DNA of 7,807 bases from Chloroflexota bacterium (GTDB taxonomy: Bacteria; Chloroflexota; Dehalococcoidia; RBG-13-53-26): the NCBI GenBank assembly GCA_030616195.1, contig JAUWXW010000066.1:1-7807 (forward strand), read 5' to 3'. This document shows positions 1 through 5,067 of the stretch, in pieces. How positions within the stretch are numbered: position 1 is the stretch's first letter; the number at the start of each line of letters is the position of its first letter. Position numbers and translations under genes: made by a program. The notes beneath the pieces were generated by a model. That model saw only the letters and a program-made list of their open reading frames with translations, was not told where the DNA came from and searched no databases.

Positions 1-118
1 GGTTGGGGGATGGATATACACTGGCGAGCGCGTAGCCAATGCCCACAGCGGCCAAGCGGAACACAAAGGCAAGGAGCACGCTCAAACACAAGGTCAGGGT
101 GGCCCCTGCCAGTTCTGC
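1..118 (-). CDS. Possible N-terminal fragment of a membrane protein, running off the left edge
   Basis: On the minus strand the frame is open from the stop at 119-121 to the window edge. It reads as a strongly hydrophobic stretch (TLTLCLSVLLAFVFRLAAVG, then IGYALASVY), which would suit one or two membrane segments, and most of its codons end in G or C as in the neighbouring genes. A TTG at 91-89 or a GTG further in could be the start; an AGGGG sits roughly 12 nt upstream of the TTG, a poor ribosome-binding site. If real, it is divergent from the small frame at 143. I do not recognise a family, and under 40 codons are visible, so this is only a possibility. The same triplets are also open on the plus strand. 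Confidence 0.2.
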
Positions 119-142
119 TCACGGTGTGCTGCAACGGAGAGG

Positions 143-403
143 ATGACACTGAAGGTGTTAGTGATCTGCAACGATCCTGAACTGACAGTCTCCTTGTGCG
201 TTGGAGCCCTTTGGCACGGAGATAATATGCGGGACATCGGAATTGTTCAAGTGATGACTGACCTGCCACCGTACCTTGCCTACCTGGACGCGGCAAGCAA
301 GTGTAATTATCTCTGGCTTGTGCGACTGCCAGATACTGCCATATTCGGCGGATGCCCCGTACATGATGTGACGAGCGGACAGGCCAGGATCAACCATATG
401 TAG
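143..403 (+). CDS. Small hypothetical protein (86 aa), faintly receiver-like, upstream of ftsZ
   Basis: I cannot assign a family with confidence. The N-terminus (LKVLVICNDPEL) resembles the first beta strand and acidic turn of a response-regulator receiver domain (usually KVLVVDDD). A later segment (NYLWLVRLPD, residues about 55-64) resembles the strand around the phospho-acceptor (usually DLVLLDLRLPD), but the acceptor aspartate is absent and the chain stops where the second half of a receiver should begin. It could therefore be a degenerate or truncated receiver, or an unrelated small protein. GGAGAGG lies directly against the ATG, too close for an ideal ribosome-binding site, and the frame stays open to the left edge, so the start could lie upstream. 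It ends 36 bp before ftsZ in the same direction, so cotranscription is possible. The long minus-strand frame over it extends into ftsZ and looks like a shadow. Confidence 0.35.
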   Translation: MTLKVLVICNDPELTVSLCVGALWHGDNMRDIGIVQVMTDLPPYLAYLDAASKCNYLWLVRLPDTAIFGGCPVHDVTSGQARINHM

Positions 404-427
404 AAAAGAGACCCCATCGAGGGAATT

Positions 428-442
428 GGAGGTGATGACTTG
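428..442 (+). promoter_or_regulatory. Ribosome-binding site fixing the TTG start of ftsZ
   Basis: GGAGGTGAT (428-436) is a perfect match to the anti-Shine-Dalgarno complement, and GGAGG ends 7 nt before TTG at 440-442. The nearby ATG at 435 opens only a two-codon frame (ATG ACT TGA), and the next in-frame ATG is residue 30, inside the GTP-binding fold. TTG is therefore the real start. Confidence 0.85.
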
Positions 443-2053
443 AGTGACATCAACTGCATCCAAACACCAATCCGGATCAAGGTGGTGGGCGTGGGAGGGG
501 GAGGTTGCAACGCCGTGAATCGAATGGTAAGAGCCGGTATCACGAACGCTGAGTTCATTGCCATTAATACCGACGTTCAGGCATTGCTTCGAAGCGAGGC
601 GCCTACCCGGATTCAAATCGGAATGAAGGAATCTGGCGGACTCGGTGTGGGAGGTGACCCTCAGCGTGGCCGGGTTTCCGCGGAGGAGAGCCTCCGGGAG
701 TTGCAGGAGGCAATCGCCGGCGCCGACATAGTCTTCATTGCTGCTGGGATGGGCGGGGGCACAGGAACGGGGGCCGCGCCGCTGGTGGCTAGACTGGCCA
801 GGGAGACTGGATCTCTTACCATAGCTATAGTCACAAGGCCATTTCGGTTTGAGTTGGCGCATCGGCAGCAGCTAGCCGACGTGGGCATTGATCAACTCGA
901 GGACGAGGCCGACACCATGATAGTCATCCCGAACGATCGTTTGCTCGACAAAGCTGGCCAGGAAGTATCGGTCGACGATGCGTTCAAGATGGCTGACGAC
1001 ATCTTGATGATGGCAGTTCGAACCATCAGCGAAGTCATCACTGTGCCCGGACTGATCAATGTGGACTATGCCGATGTCCAAACCATAATGGGAGATTCTG
1101 GACCCTGCTGGCTTTCTGTTGGCTATGGGAGAGGCGATAACAGGGTGGTAGATGCAGCACGTTCCGCTATCTCGAGCGACCTAGTAGACGTGTCGCTTGA
1201 GGGTGCGCGTGGCGTCCTGTACATTGTCTCTGGGGGAAGAGACCTGGGCCTTGCTGAAGTGGCGAAAGCAGCTGACGTTATCAAGGCCGCCGTAGACAAG
1301 GATGCTATGTGCATTTTTGGAGTGACTTTCGATGAAAGCCTCGGCAGTGACGTCAGGGTCACGCTCTTGGCTACCAATTCTACTTCCTATAGAGAACTGG
1401 CCGCGGCGCGCATAGTGGAAGAGTTCCGCCCCGTGATTGAGGCTTTGGGACGTGATGAGAGCAGCCTGAACCTGCCGGCTTTCGAGCGTCGCCCCTTGTC
1501 CGTGAGACGCTTGCAAAGCAGAAACGAACGTCAGGAAGTCGCGGCAGCTCAAGTCCAGCGTGAGAGGAGGGAAGAGGCGAAGGGTGTATATGAAATCATG
1601 GCAGAAAAGCGAGCAGACGAACAGGATCGGCAGGCCGGGGAGGATGACGTGGTGCCTACCAGGAGCACTAGAACGATGCTGGACGAAGTGCCACTGGAAA
1701 TTGTCCTGGCCGACTGCGACGACATTGTGGCATATTTCAACAAAGACACCAGTGCCAATCAGTGCTTGCGCGAAATCGTAGGGAAGAAAGTGCAGGACTG
1801 TCACCCGGAAGAAAGCGTGCCTCTGGTCAGCCAGATTCTGCAGGAATTCAAGACTGGCAAGAATGACTCTGCGCAGCTTGAAATCTCGTTGGGCGGCAAA
1901 GTGATCAAGCTCAGGTTGTTTCCCCTCTACAACGGCGAGGGCAAGTACCTGGGATGCATAGAAATAACCCAGCAGGTAGTCCGGGCCAAGAAGAAGGCGA
2001 CCGCACAAGACGTAACGGCAGACGGGAGACCCATGTTGGCCAGAGTCAGCTAA
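440..2053 (+). CDS. ftsZ: FtsZ-like tubulin GTPase fused to a C-terminal PAS domain (537 aa)
   Basis: FtsZ polymerises with GTP into the cytoplasmic division ring. The core (about 11-315) is complete: nucleotide-binding [13 protein letters not shown] (17-29), tubulin signature GGGTGTG (105-111), IVIPNDRLL (161-169), and synergy loop NVDYAD (207-212) with N207, D209 and D212, the usual GTP-hydrolysis residues, so it should be active. A normal FtsZ would then have a linker and end with a partner-binding peptide. Here a short segment leads to a peptide-like LNLPAFERR (343-351), a charged, probably helical stretch (about 354-400), and a PAS domain (about 413-513) with FNK, VQDCHP (451-456) and a glycine-containing end near [11 protein letters not shown], resembling PAS_10 of DUF438 proteins. 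The chain ends in a basic tail. At 537 aa it is much longer than typical FtsZ (roughly 350-400). No ftsA, ftsQ or mur gene lies in the window. It may be a second, regulatory FtsZ rather than the main division protein. Family certain; PAS assignment likely; signal unknown. Confidence 0.95.
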   Translation: MSDINCIQTPIRIKVVGVGGGGCNAVNRMVRAGITNAEFIAINTDVQALLRSEAPTRIQIGMKESGGLGVGGDPQRGRVSAEESLRELQEAIAGADIVFIAAGMGGGTGTGAAPLVARLARETGSLTIAIVTRPFRFELAHRQQLADVGIDQLEDEADTMIVIPNDRLLDKAGQEVSVDDAFKMADDILMMAVRTISEVITVPGLINVDYADVQTIMGDSGPCWLSVGYGRGDNRVVDAARSAISSDLVDVSLEGARGVLYIVSGGRDLGLAEVAKAADVIKAAVDKDAMCIFGVTFDESLGSDVRVTLLATNSTSYRELAAARIVEEFRPVIEALGRDESSLNLPAFERRPLSVRRLQSRNERQEVAAAQVQRERREEAKGVYEIMAEKRADEQDRQAGEDDVVPTRSTRTMLDEVPLEIVLADCDDIVAYFNKDTSANQCLREIVGKKVQDCHPEESVPLVSQILQEFKTGKNDSAQLEISLGGKVIKLRLFPLYNGEGKYLGCIEITQQVVRAKKKATAQDVTADGRPMLARVS

Positions 2054-2392
2054 GCAACCTTGTGTGCAGGTCCTCAACAACGGTGCACCTGATGACCTGC
2101 CCCCGATCATTGTACCGGTTCACGAGCTGGAACTGTTGGCGTGTACAATGATTGAATAGCTTCTTCATAGGAGCCCGTAGACTTGTCCTCGCGAGGGTTC
2201 CCCGGTTATGTGAACAGGGCCTGCACTGTCCACCGTTGAGCCAAGGTCCCTATTGGTGCTTCAACGTGCTCCGAAATGAAGCCCTTTCCGAGCGGGTTGA
2301 CCGAAACAGTCTGTGTGCCTTAGGGTCGGGGTAACCGTTCTGGAGTACAGATCTAGCGCCTTGACAATGGCGCCGGTAATGGGAAGAGAGAA
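2054..2392 (+). other. Intergenic stretch after ftsZ with no convincing gene
   Basis: I see no supportable gene in these 340 bp. The features present are a 10-bp inverted repeat with a long loop (2106-2152), a short palindrome CCTCGCGAGG (2187-2196) and a small hairpin GCGCC/GGCGC (2356-2373). A short plus-strand frame ending at 2159 reads plausibly protein-like over its last 30 codons (VLNNGAPDDLPPIIVPVHEL) but has no ribosome-binding site and overlaps the end of ftsZ. The 60-codon frame at 2152-2334 has an implausible composition. No T-tract terminator for ftsZ is evident. Confidence 0.5.
2106..2152. repeat. 10-bp perfect inverted repeat, 27-nt spacer
   Basis: ATCATTGTAC (2106-2115) and GTACAATGAT (2143-2152) are exact reverse complements. 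In RNA they could form a long-loop hairpin about 50 nt after the ftsZ stop, but no T-tract follows, so an intrinsic terminator is doubtful. It may be a protein-binding site or a remnant of a mobile element's ends. Confidence 0.5.
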
Positions 2393-2415
2393 GGGGGCCA
2401 CTTAATGTGGCCCCC
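2393..2415 (-). terminator. Hairpin terminator downstream of the zinc-ribbon gene
   Basis: GGGGGCCAC (2393-2401), loop TTAAT, and GTGGCCCCC (2407-2415) form a perfect GC-rich 9-bp stem. It lies 23 bp after the stop codon of the minus-strand gene. The minus-strand tail after the stem is T-rich but broken by C (TTCTCTCTTCCC). On the plus strand the tail (AGTTTCAATC) is weaker, though the hairpin might also stop transcripts arriving from ftsZ. The stem is certain; its function and direction are inferred. Confidence 0.65.
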
Positions 2416-2438
2416 AGTTTCAATCGTCAGTCGCCTAG

Positions 2439-2582
2439 CTAAGCTTTCCCGATCCTAAATACCTTTGTCCCACACTTGGGGCATGTGCCGGTTGTAGCTG
2501 GCCTCTTGTTCTTCAGGGTGACTTTCTGGGGATTCTTGATCTCCACCTTGGTCCTGCACTTTACGCAATAAGCCTGTGCCAT
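2439..2582 (-). CDS. Short zinc-ribbon protein, DUF5679-like (47 aa)
   Basis: The 47-residue product begins MAQAYCVKCRTK and carries two knuckles, CVKC (6-9) and CPKCG (34-38), with a basic middle (EIKNPQKVTLKNKRPATTGT) and a short tail ending VFRIGKA. The spacing of the two CxxC pairs and the strand-like segments are those of a small zinc ribbon. I believe it belongs to the DUF5679 family, whose members are about this length; the function is unknown, and a nucleic-acid- or ribosome-associated role is only a guess. The start is secure: AGGGAGGG lies about 5 nt before the ATG. The gene has its own consensus promoter and a downstream hairpin, so it is a compact single-gene unit, divergent from the Crp/Fnr-type regulator. 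It is a real gene despite its size: a longer frame in another phase over the same DNA lacks the cysteine pattern and is a shadow. Confidence 0.88.
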   Translation of the reverse strand: MAQAYCVKCRTKVEIKNPQKVTLKNKRPATTGTCPKCGTKVFRIGKA

Positions 2583-2655
2583 TTTTCCCTCCCTGCTTCA
2601 ATTTTTCGCTGTGATCTACCGGCAGTGTTGTACCTGGTAGGCACACATTGGGAAT

Positions 2656-2684
2656 AATATAAGGGGGTATACGCTAGATGTCAA
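2656..2684 (-). promoter_or_regulatory. Sigma70-type promoter of the zinc-ribbon gene
   Basis: On the minus strand, TTGACA (2684-2679) and TATATT (2661-2656) are separated by exactly 17 bp: a perfect -35 and a near-perfect -10. The predicted transcript starts near 2649, giving a leader of roughly 65 nt before the ATG. This strength suggests high expression. Confidence 0.8.
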
Positions 2685-2700
2685 GTACCTGAATGAAAAA

Positions 2701-2729
2701 TCGCCAATGTTCCCCAGATACTCTATACT
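2701..2729 (+). promoter_or_regulatory. Candidate promoter of the Crp/Fnr-type regulator
   Basis: TATACT (2724-2729) is a good -10. At 17 bp spacing the upstream hexamer is TCGCCA (2701-2706), four of six matches to TTGACA. A weak -35 is what an activated or autoregulated promoter would show. The leader to the ATG would be about 65 nt. Confidence 0.4.
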
Positions 2730-2800
2730 TCACCTTAGGTAGATCGGGGGAAATGGAGTTGCCTGCATTTTTCCTTTTTGCTTTTGGCGGACAAGGATAG

Positions 2801-3481
2801 ATGAACACAGACGAAAAAGTTGAGCTACTGAGACAGTCGCTTCTGCTGTCTGCCCTGGGAGAGAAAGATCTCGGCGAGTTGGCCGATCTGGCCGTGGAGC
2901 GCTGTTTTGAATCCGGTGAATTCATCTTCTGGGAGGGCGACTCGCCCCAGTGGTTCTACATGGTTGAGCGGGGGAAGGTAAAAATGCTCAAGCATTCCTC
3001 CTTGGGAAAAGAATTCCTCATTGCCGTCTTCGGCCCAGGGGAAGTATTTGGCGAGGTGGCCGTCTTCGATAATGCACCTTACCCGGCTTCAGCCCAGGCA
3101 ACAGATGAGACCTGTACCCTGGGTATAAGGAGAGATGATTTCCTCTCCTTTCTGAGTCGGAACCCCCCGGTTTCAATGCACATGATAAACGTCCTGGGGA
3201 AACGTCTCCGGGATGCCCATGACCGTCTGCGCGACCTGGCCGGGGAGAGGGTGGAGCAGCGCCTGGCCAGTATCCTGCTAATGCTCGCCTCCAGGCTGGG
3301 GCCAAACCTGCCCTTCACCCGTCAGGAGATCGCCGACATGACAGGAATCACCACGGAAACCGCCATCAGGGTAATGACGCGCCTGAAGGACAGCGGAGTC
3401 ATCCGTTCCAGCCGGGGCAAGATCACCATCCTCGATGAAAACAAGCTGAGGACCTTAAGCGAAGGCCCTCAGCTCACGTAG
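2801..3481 (+). CDS. Crp/Fnr-family transcriptional regulator (226 aa)
   Basis: A cytoplasmic, presumably dimeric DNA-binding regulator. Residues about 15-120 form the cyclic-nucleotide-binding-like barrel (ESGEFIFWEGDSPQWFYMV, VFGPGEVFGEVAVFDNAPYP), about 122-155 the dimer helix, and about 170-212 a winged helix (TRQEIADMTGITTETAIRVM, then RLKDSGVI). The phosphate-binding cassette keeps GE (84-85), but the arginine that contacts the phosphate in cAMP receptors is replaced (NAPYPAS), so cAMP is unlikely. Only two cysteines occur (C35, C105), so it lacks the four-cysteine iron-sulfur site of FNR. The effector is therefore unknown. Length is typical of the family. AAGGAT before the ATG is an acceptable ribosome-binding site. 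It is divergent from the zinc-ribbon gene and followed 78 bp later by a second regulator that has its own promoter. Family secure, targets unknown. Confidence 0.93.
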   Translation: MNTDEKVELLRQSLLLSALGEKDLGELADLAVERCFESGEFIFWEGDSPQWFYMVERGKVKMLKHSSLGKEFLIAVFGPGEVFGEVAVFDNAPYPASAQATDETCTLGIRRDDFLSFLSRNPPVSMHMINVLGKRLRDAHDRLRDLAGERVEQRLASILLMLASRLGPNLPFTRQEIADMTGITTETAIRVMTRLKDSGVIRSSRGKITILDENKLRTLSEGPQLT

Positions 3482-3515
3482 AATTGCAATCGCCGATTCA
3501 TGGGGGAGAGAATTA

Positions 3516-3545
3516 TTGTCAGCCTGTAAAGGTTGGTCGTACAAT
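3516..3545 (+). promoter_or_regulatory. Promoter of the winged-helix regulator, giving a nearly leaderless mRNA
   Basis: TTGTCA (3516-3521) and TACAAT (3540-3545) are 18 bp apart. Transcription should start near 3552, only about 8 nt before the ATG at 3560. No Shine-Dalgarno sequence lies in that gap (AGTGACGAGACGTT), which fits a leaderless or near-leaderless transcript. Confidence 0.6.
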
Positions 3546-3559
3546 AGTGACGAGACGTT

Positions 3560-4348
3560 ATGGTACAGATACTACGAAACAAGAACCTGGCTACCAAATT
3601 CCAGATACTGGTTGAGGTAGCCGCCAACCAGCCCAACCTCCAGCAGAGGGAGATCGCCAGTAAACTGGATGTCACTTCACAGGCAATTTCCGAGTACATC
3701 AAGGAGCTGGTGAAGGACGGCTGGCTTACGTCAGAGGGTCGGTCTAGATACAGGGTAACCCAAGAGGGGATAAACTGGGTTCTGCAGACGTTCCGAGACC
3801 TGCGAGACTATTCCGCTTTCGTGGGAAAGGCAATAACCAATATCACTGTTTGTACTGCGGTGGCACACGACGACCTGTCTCAAGGTCAAGCAGTGGGGTT
3901 GGAGATGAAAGAAGGCCTGCTCTTTACTGCCAGGGACACGGGAAAAGGGGCAAAAGGAACAGCAGTTGCCGCTGCCAAAAAGGGCGATGATGTAGGCATC
4001 TCTAATATACAAGGAATAGTAGACCTGGAAATAGGAAAGATAACCGTCCTGAGAGTCCCTGGAATTCAGAGAGGCGGCTCCAGGAGTGTTGATCTCGCCA
4101 GGCTGAAAAAGGCGGTAACAGGAAGGAAAGAGCCGGTTGGCGCCATTGGTATTGAAGCCGTGGCGGCTCTACGACGAATAGGTGTTGAACCTCATTATCT
4201 CTATGGTGTAGCCGAGGCCGCTGTCGAGGCAGCACGCTCCGGCTTGTCCTTCCTGATAGTCTGTACCGAAGATGACACCCCTGGGTTGCTTACCCGGCTA
4301 AGAGAAGCAAACCTGGACTACGAGGTCCTCGACTTAAGGAAAGCCTAG
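3560..4348 (+). CDS. Winged-helix (MarR-like) regulator with a C-terminal sensor-like domain, archaeal-type (262 aa)
   Basis: Residues about 10-75 are a winged helix: LQQREIASKLDVTSQAISEY (27-46) is the helix-turn-helix, and RSRYRVTQEGINWVL (61-75) the wing and following helix. A helical connector (about 76-95) leads to an alpha/beta C-terminal part of about 165 residues containing DIGISN-like GDDVGISNIQGIVDLEIGK and a final FLIVCTEDDTPGLLTRLREA segment, presumably a ligand or dimerisation domain. From memory this architecture matches the predicted regulators grouped as COG1497, common in methanogenic archaea and also seen in Dehalococcoidia; I could not check this. The ATG is the only sensible start, and there is no Shine-Dalgarno sequence, in keeping with the close promoter. 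No sensed ligand is known to me. It follows the Crp/Fnr-type gene but probably forms its own unit, and no clear terminator follows it. Confidence 0.85.
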   Translation: MVQILRNKNLATKFQILVEVAANQPNLQQREIASKLDVTSQAISEYIKELVKDGWLTSEGRSRYRVTQEGINWVLQTFRDLRDYSAFVGKAITNITVCTAVAHDDLSQGQAVGLEMKEGLLFTARDTGKGAKGTAVAAAKKGDDVGISNIQGIVDLEIGKITVLRVPGIQRGGSRSVDLARLKKAVTGRKEPVGAIGIEAVAALRRIGVEPHYLYGVAEAAVEAARSGLSFLIVCTEDDTPGLLTRLREANLDYEVLDLRKA

Positions 4349-4554
4349 GAATCCCATCGTCACACCCTCAGGTGCCGCCGCACATAGATAGCCACGTCAG
4401 CAGCGCAGCATATTTCTTGATTTCATCCTGCCGCCCTGGTTGTCTTCACGTTCCCCTACATGAGTGGGGAGAGTCCTGAAAAATTTGCCCCTTGTGGGGA
4501 CTTGGCAATCTTCCCCACATCCGCCCTGAGATTGATTCGCTCGCAATCCATCAT

Positions 4555-4596
4555 GCTGATACGTCAGCACCACCGAGCATGAACATGGACCGTTTC
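4555..4596 (+). repeat. Imperfect direct repeat, copy 1
   Basis: This copy aligns with 4739-4779 and shares the 11-bp core CCACCGAGCAT (4570-4580), the opening GCTGA, the later ATGG and the ending TTTC. The two copies flank the 28-bp palindrome. On the minus strand both contain a codon-like MLGGA(D/S)VS segment, so they may be remnants of a duplicated element. Confidence 0.5.
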
Positions 4597-4662
4597 CCCA
4601 ACATGTGTGGTGCAGGTGTTGACGTATTTGGTCAAGGGTTGCCGTTAGGTGCCACATCTCCC

Positions 4663-4690
4663 GTAGGGGCAATTCATGAATTGCCCCTAC
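4663..4690. repeat. Perfect 28-bp palindrome (interspersed-repeat type)
   Basis: The half GTAGGGGCAATTCA (4663-4676) is followed at once by its exact reverse complement (4677-4690). From memory, this GTAGGGGCAATTCATGAATT-type palindrome recurs between genes in several bacterial groups and is often mistranslated as a VGAIHELPL peptide; because it is self-complementary it gives that peptide on both strands. It is probably a non-autonomous mobile or REP-like repeat, or the end of one. Confidence 0.8.
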
Positions 4691-4738
4691 ATCGTCGGAA
4701 TACTTGCCGGCGCTCACGTGCAAGCACCCAGCGCTGGG

Positions 4739-4779
4739 GCTGACACTAGCGCCACCGAGCATCGGAATGGGACACTTTC
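4739..4779 (+). repeat. Imperfect direct repeat, copy 2
   Basis: This is the second copy of the repeat at 4555-4596, with the shared core CCACCGAGCAT at 4752-4762. The alignment needs a small gap, and identity is high only in the core. Confidence 0.5.
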
Positions 4780-4838
4780 GTAACAATGACAAAAGGGGAC
4801 TTGAACCGACAGACTAAGGTGCCGATCCACGGTGCGTA

Positions 4839-4867
4839 TTGACACCGCGTCGAAGAGGTGCTAAAAT
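4839..4867 (+). promoter_or_regulatory. Sigma70-type promoter of the btuFCD operon
   Basis: TTGACA (4839-4844) and TAAAAT (4862-4867) are 17 bp apart, a near-consensus promoter. Start of transcription is expected near 4874, which puts the whole cobalamin riboswitch in a leader of about 280 nt. The -10 is part of a tandem repeat. A second perfect -10 hexamer, TATAAT (4882-4887), lies 20 bp on but lacks a good -35. Confidence 0.8.
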
Positions 4868-4900
4868 CAAGCGCATTTGTATATAATCAAGTGCACTTGT
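4862..4900 (+). repeat. Tandem 19-bp repeat overlapping the btu promoter; candidate operator pair
   Basis: Units at 4862-4880 and 4882-4900 (TAAAATCAAGCGCATTTGT and TATAATCAAGTGCACTTGT) match at 16 of 19 positions with a 20-bp period, about two helical turns. The second contains the perfect 12-bp palindrome CAAGTGCACTTG (4888-4899); the first has a degenerate version (CAAGCGCATTTG). They cover the -10 and the start region, the usual place for a repressor dimer pair. The repressor is unknown. Confidence 0.6.
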
Positions 4901-4947
4901 GTGCGGGGCAAGTTTCCAAGCAACTAGGCAAATGAAATCAATCGTTA

Positions 4948-5046
4948 CAGGGGTGCCCGAGCATTAGCGAGGGCTTAATTGGAGAGCAAGCTCGGTGAAA
5001 TTCCGGTGCAGTTCCGCCTAGTGTTAAAGCCAGAACGCAGCCCCTG
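4948..5046 (+). promoter_or_regulatory. Cobalamin riboswitch aptamer
   Basis: The closing stem is visible: CAGGGG (4948-4953) pairs with CCCCTG (5041-5046). Inside it are the family's conserved patches: CGGTGAAATTCCGGTGCAG (core), TTCCGCCTAGTG in place of the usual CCCGCNACTGT, and a B12-box-like AAAGCCAGAACGCAG (5026-5040), one or two bases off the usual AGYCAGGAYRCC. Binding of adenosyl- or other cobalamins would switch off the downstream genes, fitting the btuFCD neighbours. It is certain in kind but somewhat divergent in the B12 box; a covariance-model search would settle the class. Confidence 0.85.
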
Positions 5047-5067
5047 ATTTTACAGCCTCCGCGGAGA

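Larger units (their letters stand above)
4349..4838. other. Non-coding, repeat-bearing intergenic region
   Basis: About 490 bp with no supportable gene. It holds a perfect 28-bp palindrome (4663-4690), two diverged copies of a roughly 42-bp repeat flanking it, and small inverted repeats such as GTGGGGA/TCCCCAC (4494-4518) and TTGAC/GTCAA (4619-4635). Frames crossing it on both strands (for example 4492-4743 plus, 4397-4792 minus) translate the palindrome as VGAIHELPL and otherwise look random. Confidence 0.65.

Noticed and set aside
158..862. Long minus-strand frame (234 codons) antisense to the start of ftsZ
   Set aside because: It mirrors the codon structure of the clear ftsZ gene, has no recognisable domain and no ribosome-binding site.
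1181..2110. Minus-strand frame of 309 codons over the ftsZ 3' half
   Set aside because: It is a shadow of the FtsZ-PAS coding frame; the protein shows no family features and the plus-strand match is unambiguous.
2016..2159. Short plus-strand frame ending with a protein-like stretch (LPPIIVPVHELELLACTMIE)
   Set aside because: It overlaps the ftsZ end, has no start signal and is too short; possibly a remnant, but not supportable.
2152..2334. 60-codon plus-strand frame after ftsZ
   Set aside because: There is no ribosome-binding site, amino-acid composition is random, and it begins in the inverted repeat.
4494..4518. GTGGGGA/TCCCCAC hairpin as a terminator for the winged-helix regulator
   Set aside because: It lies about 145 bp after the stop codon and is not followed by a T-tract.
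4397..4792. Minus-strand frame (131 codons) and an overlapping plus-strand frame (4492-4743) in the intergenic region
   Set aside because: Both run through the 28-bp palindrome and yield its VGAIHELPL peptide; composition is otherwise random and there are no ribosome-binding sites.
4793..4815. tRNA T-arm-like string on the minus strand (GGTTCAAGTCCCC)
   Set aside because: The T-stem does not pair properly and no anticodon arm, D-arm or acceptor stem is found around it; treated as chance, or at most a tiny remnant.
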